Of a stretch of DNA of 64,000 nt, positions 1-12,900 are shown piece by piece (within the stretch, counting starts at the first letter, position 1; the number at the start of each line of letters is the position of its first letter). Location: contig JASEVX010000033.1 of NCBI GenBank assembly GCA_031761405.1, positions 1,543,918-1,607,917 of the forward strand, written 5' to 3'. The DNA is from Serripes groenlandicus. Lineage: Eukaryota; Mollusca; Bivalvia; Cardiida; Cardiidae. The translations under genes and the position numbers were made by a program. The notes under the pieces are model-generated. The model did not search any database. It saw only the letters and a program-made list of their open reading frames with translations, and had not been told where the DNA came from.

Positions 1-175
1 TATTGAACATGTCCAAGATATTATGCTAATACACATTCTGACCAAATTTGGTGATGATGGGACAAAGGCTTCTCAAGTTATTCAGCTGAAAAAATACTGG
101 ACACCGACCGCCCGTCTGTATGCTGCAGGTAAAACTATAATACGATCCGTTTTTTCAAAACGGGCATATAAAAAC
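1..175. repeat. Right end of a tandem-core repeat element
   Basis: The text 'acattctgaccaaattt' and a short GACCGACC-like stretch are followed by a TATAATAC/CCGTTTTTTCAAAACGG hairpin. This resembles the ends of the tandem-core elements elsewhere in the window. The left part is outside. Confidence 0.45.
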
Positions 176-411
176 ATCTAGGCAAATATTTGGAACAAAT
201 CTATAAATGAAAGTATTTATATTGAATAGTGTTGTAAATGTTGTGACAAGAGGAGAAAATCCTCATCAAGTGCAATTTCTCCTTTTAAGTACATCTCCAT
301 GCAGGGGGGAAAAATTCAAATTTAGATTATGGCTCAGATAATAGTAGTATGCAATGCGTTGAGTACAATATTTTCGAAAGTCATCTGTATCTCGGACAGG
401 GTTTAACTTAC

Positions 412-463
412 ACAGGATCGTCAACCTTAACAAGATTGAAGGAGTACATTTTGAGGTGGTCAC
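412..463 (-). pseudogene. Degenerate partial copy of REJ exon 16 (3' edge plus donor)
   Basis: About 50 bp matches the 3' end of exon 629-793 at roughly 70% identity by eye, including the GTAAG donor in the same phase. It would read YSFNLVKVDDPV against YSFNVVRAHDL. No acceptor is seen upstream, and the frame runs into TAA a few codons above, so it cannot be an intact exon. Confidence 0.6.
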
Positions 464-628
464 CCCCCGTTTATATGTTTTTCGTTCTATTTGTATATAT
501 TGTATATTATAGTTGGTAACGTATTTACATATGTAATGAATAGGAATGTTTGTTGTTCAAGTCTTATAATATACAAATCCACTAATAAATAGTATATAAT
601 AAAGTATTGTGGTAAGGCATAAACTTAC

Positions 629-793
629 TCTAGATCGTGTGCCCTGACAACATTGAAGGAGTAAAAGTTGAAGATTTGTTTCAGACTCCAGGTATATTTA
701 GAACCAGGCGGACAATTATTGCATTCTCCAATGAACGACAACTTCCTGTCTGCATTTACTGGGTCTACCATTAATGGCCTGTATATGGTCACA
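629..793 (-). CDS. PKD1-like exon 16 in window (REJ domain, last visible exon)
   Basis: 165 bp, phase 2 in and out, acceptor AATTTCATTTCAG and donor GTAAGT. It encodes SFIGECNNCPPGSKYTWSL, the REJ 'C-x-x-C...W' module, and ends YSFNVVRAHDL. The remaining REJ and GPS exons must lie before base 1. Confidence 0.88.
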
Positions 794-3700
794 CTGAAAT
801 GAAATTATAAATGTTCAACTAATTTCTTGATGTGGCATTTTAACCCTTTCCCTCATACAACAATTCTGCAGCAGACGACTTTGAACATATTTTGTCAAAA
901 AATAGAAAATCTCCATAATTGAATGGATAACCTATGACAAAAAGTGGAAAACATTGTGGCAAAAGGAGAAATTGCACGTTTTGTGCAATTTCTTCTTTTG
1001 TCACTATGTTTTCAAAAAGCCGTCTGCTGCAGAGGCGTCAGAAAGCGTCTATATGAGGGAAAGGGTTAACCCCCCCATCCCAAATACAACAAATCTATAT
1101 GCAGCAGATGACTTTGAAAACATCTGATAAAAAATATGGTAAACCTCTATAAATGAAAGTTTAATATTTGAACAATTGAATAAATTGTGGCAAAAGGAGA
1201 AATATTTGTGTTGTTCATTATAATCAATTTCTCATTTTGCCTTACTTAACCCTTTCCCTCATATAAACGCTTTCGGACGCCTCTGCAGCAGATGGCTTTT
1301 TGAAAACATAGTGACAAAAGAAGAAATTGCACAAAACGTGCAATTTCTCCTTTTGACACAATGTTTTTCACTTTTAGTCATAGGTTATCCATTCAATTAT
1401 GGAGATTTTCTATGTTTTGACAAAATATGTTCAAAGTCGTCTGCTGCAGAATTGTCGTATGAGGGAAAGGGTTAATGTTTTCAAAACGTTTTCTGCTCCA
1501 TAAGGCATCAGATAACGTCCATTTGTGGGAAAGGATAACATCACAGGAAATTTATATATATTTCTTTATTTCCTCCATAAATTGAAGATTTACAAAAGCA
1601 CATGTGTATACAAGAAATTCACAATTCAATGGTAATGTTCAAAGTTGTCTGCTGCAGAATTGTTGTATGAGGGAAAAGGTTAATAAAAAGTTGGAAACAA
1701 TGTAGGAATGAGAGGAATCTTTCAATTTTAGTAGTTGGTAAAACTTTGTTTTTTAGTCAGATAAAGCAGGGTAATGGTTAATAATACTGTATACATTGGA
1801 CTACTCATGGCAATGATTATTTTCAAAACAGTGAAGAAAGACGACTCTTTGCTCAAAATAGGTAATCCACCATGGCCGAGTGGTTAGCTTCGTGGATTTG
1901 GAACAAGGCGTCCCAGGTTCAATCCCCCAGTCGCAACGGTCATAGGGCATTGCCCTTAGGCAAGGCACATTTTCCAGTTTAAGTTTGGAAACGGCATAAA
2001 ACCTGAATAAACAAAATTGGTCAAAACAGCAATTTTTTCCATTTCCAAAAATAATATTTACTTAATTAAGTAAAGACATAGAGGGATCAGATAAAACTAG
2101 AACTGTGAGTGAACTCACAAAAGGATACCCCCGTTGCGCTTACAAGACATATGGACATACAGACGGACGGATATATTTCCGACCGGGATAATTTTACTTC
2201 ATGCACATCCTCAGGTTGTGTACTACAACTGTGTAAAGTTTCATCAGAATCGGTCCAGCCGTTAAGGAGGAGTTGCGCTTACAAGACATATGGACAGACA
2301 GACGGACGGACGGGGTGATTCCTATATACCCCCCCAAAAAAACTTTGTTTGCGGGGGTATAAAAAGTTTTCTGTATGGGGAAAGTTCAAAACTCTGTCTT
2401 ACATTCAGACAAATAAGCAGACAGAAAGTTACATTTATGAAGATGTATAAATTACATCTGTAAAAGTAAAATATACATAACAGACAAACAAATACATTGT
2501 ACAATAAGTACAAACAACAAGCATTACTTACTCCAGTATAGTATCTCTTGTTATTGCTAGAATTTGATAGACGAAGTCACTCTGCCTGTTGTCAGCATAC
2601 ACAGTTAGGTTAAACGTGAAATTCGAGGCCTCGATCAAACATTCTCCCGGGAATGCCAAAACTGCACTCACCATTGACACATTGCACGATGAGTTGTCAG
2701 TTGATAGATTGTCCTGGAAACACTTGTTTCCATGGTTATTGCTTTTCGTAATGTAGTGACAGCTCCATTCATAACTACAAGACAGATCATATTATACAGA
2801 TTGAAAATGTGATTATCTGAATAAACCCGACCACCTGATATACAGTTTTAAAGACTTTTCCATTTTATCTATTTTTAAACACTTTTCTTTTCATAAACAT
2901 CATATTTGATAAATACAGTTTTAAGATACTGTAAAAATGAAATTTACCAACATTGCCGACTAGTTCAAGTTTAATACGACAAATGCAGGAGAAAACGTTG
3001 AGAACAAGTAGAAATTCCATTTGATGAACAATTGTTTTTCCCCACCATGTTTTTTATTTAAGCTATTTCTCCATTACCACAATATTTTCAAACATAGTTT
3101 CTGCAAAGGCCTCATCTGAATCTAATTTTTTTTTCAAAATATATGGTATTTCCATTTTCTTGTAGAATGGATGATACAGTAACGAGTATGGTATATTCTG
3201 GTTATGAAGCTGTTCTTTCCACACCATCAACGAATAAGAGTTTGCTAGAAATATGTCGAGACGTGAACGACACTAACCTAAATGTTCCATTGCCTGTGAC
3301 ATCGGGGTCACAGGAGTCAGAACCATCGAGGATGACAGTCTGGTATCGACTGATACGCCTGTAAATTCCCCCTTTAACCCTGCTGATCAATGGGCTGGGA
3401 ACCACCTCGATGTTTACTCTCTTTACTGCATACACTATGGTGTTGTTCATCTTTACCTGAAAGTTCAGAATTTTATTTGGCGTTATTCTTTTTAACCCTT
3501 TCCCTCATATAGACGCTTTCTGACGCTTCTGCAGCAGACGGCTTTTTGAAAACATAGTGACAAAAGAAGAAATTGCACAAAACGTGCAATTTCTCCTTTT
3601 GCCACAATATTTTCCACTTTTAGTCATAGGTTATCCATGCAATTATAGAGATTTTCTATGTTTTGACAACATATGTTCAAAGTCGTCTGCTGCAGAATTG

Positions 3701-6700
3701 TCGTATGAGGGAAATGGTTAAAGAGATTTTGCCATATTTTTGACAAGATATTTTCAAAGTCACTTACTACAGATTGTTGTATGTAGAAAAGGATACAACA
3801 CTCATCAGAGTAGATTCTTTCATATTGAAAGTAAGATTTATTCCCTCTTAGTTCATGCCTATTAATTACTTATATAGTAAAAAAATGCTTTTTGTCATGC
3901 AGAAATCTTTTCAAGCAAAGAAATTTTGAAATTTGTTAGAGGAAAAAGAACAAGCAATTTTTCCTTTCAGCAAAGTGCTCAAAACGAGCAATTTCTCCTT
4001 TTGCCACAATGTTTTCCACTTTTAGTCATTGGTTATCCATTCAAAGGTTATCCATTCAATTATAGAGATTTTCCTTTTTTTGATAAAATATGTTCAAAGT
4101 CGTCTGCTATAAAATTGTTGTATGAGGAAGAAAGGCTTAACAATTATATCCTTTATATATCCTTTTTTGTCTGGAAGTTTTCAAAGTTGTATGCTGGTCA
4201 TCTTGGCTAATGGAGAATATGTTTAAAACAATCATTTACTCCACTTTTCAATTTTAATCTCTGTTAAAAAATATGTAGGATTTTTCAATTGTAACATATA
4301 AACTTCCAGATCAAGTTTAATGAAAATCTTTTCAGGAACAAAACAAACTAGAACTATCACTGAAGATGATATATATCCCCTAAAACAGTACCTTGACCTA
4401 CACCATAACTTAGTAAGTAAAAGGGCCATAACTCTGTAAAATAACACGCAATTGTAAGACCTTTTGGATATGCACATCTCCTCTTGGTTAGAAGCTTCAT
4501 GTAAAATGTTATTGAATTCCACCCAGTGGTTTGCAAGAAATAGGCCGGACAAAATATGGCTTCCGACCAAAAGCCCTATAGCCCGACACAGTGACTCCTA
4601 TATACCCCCTCTTCTTCAAAGGAGGTATAATAAAACAAGAGGCCCATGAGGGCCTATGCTCTACTGGTATGGTTCTTTGGTCATTTTCAATCCAGAGCAT
4701 GTATGTATGGTGAAGATCGGATAGTAAATGGAGGCTCTTTTGTGTTCACAAGCTGTATTATAGCAATTTTTACAATTTCATGGGCCATAATCCAGTCTTG
4801 CATGGGCGGATCTAGCTGGTTTTCAAAAGGAACCAAGCTCTCATCAATATTTAACTACTATCTAAGTTTGGTGAAGATCAGATAGTAAATGGAGCCTCTA
4901 TTGTGTTCACATGCTCAATTATAGCAATTTGGACAATTTCAAGGGCCATAATCCAGTCTTGCATAGGCGGATCTGGCTGGTTTTCGAAAGGAACCGAGCT
5001 CTCATGGATATCTAACTACTGTATAAGTTTGGTTGAGATACAATCAAACGTGAAGACTGTATCGTGTTAACAAGCTCTTTTATAGCAATTTTGACCATTT
5101 CAAGGGCCATAATCCAGTCTTGCATGGGCGGATCTGACTGGTTTTCAAAAGGAACCGAGCTCTCATAGATATCTAACTACTGTATAAGTTTAGTTGAGAT
5201 ACAATCAAAAGTGAAGACTGTATCGTGTTAACAAGCTCTTTTATAGCAATTTTGACCATTTCAAGGGCCATAATCCAGTCTTGCATGGGCGGATCTGGCT
5301 GGTTTTCGAAAGGAACCGAGCTCTCATGAATATCTAACTACTGTATAAGTTTGGTTGAGATACAATTAAAAGTGAAGACTGTATCGTGTTAACAAGCTCT
5401 TTTATAGCAATTTTGACCATTTCAAGGGCCATAATCCAGTCATGCATGGGCGGATCTGGCTGGTTTTCGAAAGGAACCGAGCTCTCATGGATATCTAACT
5501 ACTGTATAAGTTTGGTTGAGATACAATCAAACGTGAAGACTGTATCGTGTTAACAAGCTCTTTTATAGCAATTTTGACCATTTCAAGGGCCATAATCCAG
5601 TCATGCATGGGCGGATCTGGCTGGTTTTCGAAAGGAACCGAGCTCTCATGGATATCTAACTACTGTATAAGTTTGGTTGAGATACAATCAAAAGTGAAGA
5701 CTGTATCGTGTTAACAAGAAATTGTTTACGGACGCACGGACGCACGGACGCACGGACGCACGCACGCACGGACGACGGACACATCGCCACGACATAAGCC
5801 CTTCTGGCCTTTGGCCAGTAGAGCTAAAAATGACTAAAAAGCAATGTAAAAATCCTGTACCATAAACTGGACAGAATGCATTCCATAAGAAAGGGTCCTA
5901 GGGGGGATTATAAGGACCCGTTTGTTCATTTCAAGGTCCTTCCTGCGCTGTCCATCTATTGACCATTTGTATATTACCATGGAGGTTAGGTTACAGTCAC
6001 TCACAACATTGGCTTCAAGAGTGTAAGGTTTGGAATGTTGCACCTGAAACACAAAGTCGAAATTACACACCTAAATGATGGGCGCAACTAACAACAGAAG
6101 AGTATGACATTGGGTGACCAGTGTAGATCCAGATCAGCCACCAGCAAGAAGTCTGGCTTTAAAACTATGAAAGTTAAATCTGTACTCAGAATTTGTGCTC
6201 AGGTATCGGATTGGTCAGAAGGAAATTTATTCTCGAAATTGACCAATCAGAAGTCTTATTTGGAGCATGGAGGTCATTACTGAGCATGGAGAACGTTTTA
6301 TTAACCCCTTTTCCTCAAATAGAAGCTTTCTGATGCCTCTGCAGCAGACGGCTTTTTGAAAACATAGTGACAAAAGAAAAAATTGCTCAGAACGAGCAAT
6401 TTCTTCTTTTGACACAATATTTTCCAGTTTTAGTCATAGGTTATCCATTCAATTATAGAGATTTTCTAGTTTTTGACAAAATATGTTCAAAGTCTTCTGC
6501 TGTTGAATTGTCGTATGAGGGAAAGGGTTAAGTGTTATAGTTTCAGGCACTGATCTGGCTGTGTACTGTTCGCCAATAAGTCATTGAAGGTTTCAAGGAA
6601 GTATTTCATTTGGATCCTTAACCCTTTCCATCATACAACAATTCTGTTCTGCAGCAGACGACTTTGAACACATCTTGTCAAAAAATAGAAAATCTCTATA

Positions 6701-6916
6701 ATTAAATGGATAACCTATGACAAACAGTGGAAAACATTGTGGCTGAAGGAGAAATTGCTCGTTTTGAGCAATTTTTTCTTTTGTCACTATGTTTTCAAAG
6801 AGCCGTCTGCTGGAGAGGCGTCAGAAAGCGTCTATATGAGGGAAAGGGTTAACAATGATATGAAGGCAGATCTTTTCCCACTAGTCTAATAATTGCTTTA
6901 AGGTTGGTTTTCCTTA

Positions 6917-6966
<50 letters not shown>

Positions 6967-9900
6967 GTTTAAAGCCGCATTTAACAATATTTCTGTTATA
7001 TCATGGCATTTCCTGGGTAAGTTACCAGTACAACTGGTCGATTTATTCTAATACCACCCAAACAGTCGTAATGCTGACCCGCAACCCTGAGCGCCAAGGA
7101 AGGCAGCCATTACTACCATGTATGACCCTGCCGAGGATCAAACCACCGACCTGAGGTGGACGCTTGGCTGTTAGTTTTCCTCGAGCATGGCTGAAACAAA
7201 TATGTGATTCAAAAACAAACCGTCCAAGTCTCTGCTGGGCATCCAGTGAAGATTCAGATCAGCCTGAACCTTTGCCCTGACTGCAATAAGGGACCTTCAG
7301 ACATGCTATCTAGGTCACTTTTTGTTTAACCCTTTCCCACATACAGACCCTTTCTGACGCCTCAAAAGCAGATGTCTTTTGAAAACATTGTGGCAAAAGG
7401 AGAAATAGCTCATGATGAGCAATTTCTCCATTTGCCACATTGTTTTCAACTCTTTTCAATTATCATACTTTCATTTATAACTATTAAAACTATAATACGA
7501 AAGATACTGTACACCCACCCACTCCTTATCTGGATCTCTGTATAAGAACTAATTGCTATTTACCTTGGAGTCAGGTGGATTGATAATGCTAACTTTAGGT
7601 TGATTACAGTAGGATTTGGTCAGGACAAACAGTAAAATGGACACAGTCTGGCTGCTAACAGGATTGGAGGCTGTCAGTGTGATGGTGTAACCGTCTTGTC
7701 TGAAAGTGAAACATTTAAATATTATCAATAAAAGTCAGGTTAATTAATTTGGAGGCTGCTTGTGTGATGTTGTTACCATCTTGTCTGAAAGTGAAACATT
7801 CAAGTATAATAAATAAATCATAATGTCATGATAAAAAGCAATGTTAATAAATCTGTAGGCTGCTATTGTGATGTTTTAACCATCTTGTCTGAACGTGAAT
7901 CATTCAGGTATAATAAATAAAATATAATGTCATTATAAAAGCCAGGATAATTTATTTTGGGGGGGCTTGTGTGATGTTTTAACCATCTTGATAATGATGG
8001 TCTCAAAATATCTCTTATTACCAAACAATATCCTTTGTTGTTGGGGCTCAAAAGCATTGTCTCACCAAGGTTCTTGGGTCAATCTAAATTTGAAAAGAAA
8101 TTATTATAAAAACTCACTTTGAGAATGTTTTATTGACATCAGGTTCATTAGTTGTAACCAGTTCTGATCCATCTCCAAAACTCCATGTGTATGTCACATT
8201 GGTCCCAGCAAAGTGAAAGCTGTGGAACCGAATCGTTCCATTGACAAGCCGCTCATACTCACTGCCAAACAGGATAATCTCTAATCTCTGGATCTTTTCG
8301 ATCACATGAATCTCCATGGTCTCTGAATCAACCCTGCTGATGGCATTCCTCGCGGAGACCTTTGCCAGGCAGCTGAAATTTTAAGTGTCCAATTTTAAGA
8401 CAGCCACATTTGAGTCCCAGTGTCCAGGGTTTGAACCTTCCCACGGCTGAATTATGGTGTAGTGCACATGGGCAAGGTAATTTTCATAACCTAGCAATGT
8501 TTAATAAATAGAGTAAGTGTATTCTCAGCATGATATGATATACATACTGTTGAACATTTATCAACCTTATCAACAAATGGAGATTTTTCATAAAATATGT
8601 AGAGCATACTTATAACACAGAGATATATGATATTGTTCAACAATTTCTCCATTTGCCACAAAAAAGTTTTCAAAAGTCGTCTTCTGCAGATGCATCAAAA
8701 AATCTGTCTATATTCCGAATTTTAACCAGCCATCACCGAATGTTCGATGTGTAAGGACAATCGAGTATACCCAAGATACGTGTAAATGGATGACAAGATG
8801 ACATATACTTACATCCCACTTTCAGTCTTAAAATTAAAGTATATCATGTTTCTTTCGGAGTGGATGGTTTGCTCTCCCTTTCTTTCTCGTCCCATGGATT
8901 TTGTTGGGAACATAAATTTCCAGATGAAGTTGCTTGCTGTGGTGTTATAATTGGGTTTCACCACTGCTGTGTACTGTACCAACTCTCCCATGGCAACTAC
9001 AGTTCTACTGGCAATAAGCTGAACACCTGTAAAATGTGAGGTAAATCTGTCAAATTATATCGTTAACCCATTACTTCACATGGCTTTTCATAGATCATCT
9101 GCTTTACAATCATAAGACAAATAATTTCACCAATCTAGAAAACTGAAGGAATTATATTATTAAAGAGTTGAAAATATTGTAATAAAAGGTGAAATTGCTC
9201 GTTTTGAGCAATTTCACCTTTTATTGCAATGTTTTCAAAAGTCGTCGAGTGTTGTCTGTGTGAAGTAATGGGTTAACCCTTTCCCTCATACGATAATTCT
9301 GCAGCAGACGACTTTGAACATATTTTGTCAAAAGATAGAAAATCTCTTATATTTGAATGGATAACCTATGACTAAAAGTGGAAAACATTTTGTCACTATG
9401 TTTTCAAAAAGCTGTCTGCTGCAGTGTCGTCAGAAAGCGTTTATATGAGGGAAAGGGTAAAATAGTTTCTGTTTTATTGTTTCTGTTTAACCGTTTCCCA
9501 CAAACAACAAATTTGCACCTGACAGCATTTACAAAAACATGACATATCTGGATAATTGAGAGTTAAATTGTTAAATACAGTTGAAAACATTGTGGCAAAA
9601 GGTGGAATTGCTTATTATGAGCAAATCCTTCTTTCGCAACAATGTTTTCAAAAGTTGTCTGTTGCAGAGGCGTCAGAAAACATCTGTGTGTGGGAAAGGA
9701 TTTAAGTTTATCATCACACAAGCCACAATTTTATATGTTTTTCAACACTTGACCTTTCCCACATACAACAAATCTGCAGCAGACCACTTTGAACTTTTTT
9801 CGCAGAAACTATGGAAACTCTATAAATGAAAGAATGTTTTCAAAAGTCGCTGCTGCAGAGACGTCAGAAAATGTATTTATGTTAGAAAGGGTTAAACTAT

Positions 9901-12900
9901 TATTTTACCTCAAGCCCCCATACAGTAGGTAATCAAAAGAGGTATCTCAAAGAGACAACTCTTCGAATACCTTTAATAACGGGTTAAGCAGAGTGATAAC
10001 GAAATTGTGGCAAAGACCTGTCTACTCCGCCTTATCTTCAGCAGACGAGTTTTTGAAAATTTCATGGAGACAGAAGAAATTGATAAAAACAAGCTTTTTC
10101 TCCTTTTGCCACAATATTAGAACTCTTAATAGATAATATGATACTTTAATTTCTAAAGATTTTTCATAGTTTCGATGTTTTTTTAAGTCGTAGGCTGCAG
10201 ATTTGTTGTATGTCAGTGAGGGATAACATACACAATGCATCATGAAACATAATAATGTTAATGTTAACAAAATCATTTGAAAAGTTTTTGTTTGCATAGT
10301 GTTTCCTTGGTAAATTACAAATACTACTGATCCATTTATCCTAATACCAGTCAGTCACAATGTTTATCCCCCAATGCTTAGCGCAAAGGAGGGAAAAAAG
10401 AACTAACATTTTTAAATTATTTGGTATGACCCGACCAGAAATCAAAGTCACTACTTCCCTCAGCAGAGACGGACACTCTACTTCTACACCACAAAGGCAG
10501 TTTGAAAGGTACTATCATTTCTCTGTAAAACTTATTTTGAGGGCTTGGCGTGAAATGGTTGTAACTAAAAACCTATTTTGAAAACCCTGATTTAGGGGCA
10601 ATTTTGACCCCTTTGTAAACAATGCAAATTTAGGTGCAATTGCTCAGAACGAGCAATGGCACCTAAATTTCCATTGTTTACCAAGAAAAAAAGATTTAAT
10701 GATTATAAAGATTTTATGAAGAGGTGATTAACCTTGGTAAAAAAAATACCAATTTTAGTTACAACCATTTCACGCCAAGCCCTCGCTTTTAAGTAGTTTA
10801 TTTACCTTGGAGTTCATAATTAACAAAGACCAGGATAGATTTTTCAACTTTGTCCACCTTATTTTTGGCCGTCACAAACACTTTTCTAACTCCTGGAGTG
10901 GAATATCTGTGGGATATGATGTGACCTGGAAATAGTGTAATACTTTTTAAACTATTGTTGATAAACAAAACAAGATAGCCATGATGGCCCTGGATCACTC
11001 ACCTTAATTATACAATGTACTGCAATGCAAAACACATCAAGACAATTATTCTGAATGCATCCTCCACAGTGTTAACAATATTTTCCTTCATTTGGCCTAG
11101 TGATCTATATTTTTTTACCTGATATGACCCATATTCCTACATGGACTAGATATCATTAAGACAACATTCTGACAAAGTTTCAACTTGCTCAAAGTAAAAA
11201 TGCGGCCTCCGGAGTTTGAACAATATTTTCCTTTATTGACCTAGTTTCTGATCCAATATGACCCATATTCGAACTTGACCTAGATATAATTCAGACAAAC
11301 ATTCTGACCAAATTTCAAGCTGCTGAAGCAAAAAATGTGGCATCCAAAGTGTTCACAAGATTTTCCTTCAATTTGATCTAGTGACCTAGTTTTTGACCCG
11401 GCATGACCCATATTTGAACTTGGCCTAAATATCATTCAGCTCAACATTCTGAACAAATTTCAAGCCACTGAAGCAAAACATGCGGCTTCTACAGAGTTAA
11501 CAAGATTTTCCCTTAATTTGGCCTTGTGACCTAGTTTCTGATCCAATATGGCCCATATTTAAACTTGACCTAGATATCTTTAAGACAAACATTCTGACAA
11601 AATTTCAAGCTGCTGAAGCAAAAAATGAGGCATCCAAAGTGTTAACAAGATTTTCCTTCAATTTGGCCTAGTGATCTAGTTTTTGACCCGGCATGACCCA
11701 TATTTGAACTTGGCCTAGATATCATTCAGCTCAACATTCTGAACAAATTTCAAGCCGCTGAAGCAAAATATGCAGCTTCTACAGAGTTAACAAGATTTTC
11801 CCTCAATTTGGCCTAGTGACCTAGTTTCTGACCCAATATGACCCATATTTGAACTTGACCTAGATATCTTTAAGACAAACATTCTGACAAAATTTCAAGC
11901 TGCTGAAGCAAAAAATGAGGCATCCAAAGTGTTAACAAGATTTTCCTTCAATTTGACCTAGTGACCTAGTTTTTGACCCGGCATAACCCATATTCGAACT
12001 TGACCTAGATATTTTTAAGACAAACATTCTGACAAAATTTCAAACTGCTTAAGCAAAAATTGCGGCCTCTGGAGTGTTAACAAGATTTTCCTTCAATTTG
12101 GCCTAGTGACCTACTTCTTGACCCGACGTGACCCATGTTCGAACTTGACCTACATATCATTAAGACAAACATTCTGATAAAGTTTCAACATGCTTAAGTT
12201 GAAAATGTGGCCTCCAGAGTGTTAACAAGATTTCGCTTCAATTTGACCTAGTGACCTCGTTTTTGACCTCATATGGCCCAGTTTCGAACTTGTCCAAGAT
12301 TTTATGGAGATGAACGTTCTGATAAACTTTCATGAAGATTGGATGCAAAATGTAGCCTGTAGAGTGTTAACAAGCTCAAATGTTGACGACGCACGACGGA
12401 CGGACGCCGGACAAAATGTGATCCCAATAGCTCACCTTGCACTTCGTGCATAGGTGAGCTAAAAATTGGACCAAAAATCGGATGCTTCCCGAATGGAATA
12501 TTAAATATCAAGGGCCTTAATCCTTTCCCACATTTAGATGCCTTTCGATGTATCAGAAACATATGACTTTTGAATGTTTTCAACTCTACTCAGTAATTTT
12601 GCTTTCATTTAAAGAGATTTTCAATATTTTACCAAGATGTTTTCAAAGAAGTCTGGGAACTACCCATAATGTTTCATTGAACTTGAGGATAGTTTTTTAA
12701 CCGACTCCCACCTGCAGACGCATTTCGACGCAATAGCAGCAGATGACTTTTGAAAACAATTAACACTTTCCCTCATACGACAATTTTGCAGCAGACGACT
12801 TTGAACGTATTTTGTCAAAACATAGAAAATCTCCATAATTGAATGGATAACCTATGACAAAAAGTGGAAAACATTCTGGCAAAAGGAGAAATTGCACATT

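Noticed and set aside
1868..1945. Possible functional tRNA gene
   Set aside because: Box A and B are present, but the arms do not pair into a cloverleaf and the same sequence recurs as a SINE head.
6593..6787. Recurring open frames such as 'MTKEEIAQNEQFLLLPQCF' (also near 3926, 32527, 38316 and others)
   Set aside because: They are translations of the TTAA MITE hairpin region, appear wherever the MITE does, in either orientation, and have no start context or domain.
9180..9240. The long MITE hairpins as miRNA genes
   Set aside because: The stems could be processed, but multi-copy MITE hairpins are not evidence of a miRNA without small-RNA reads.
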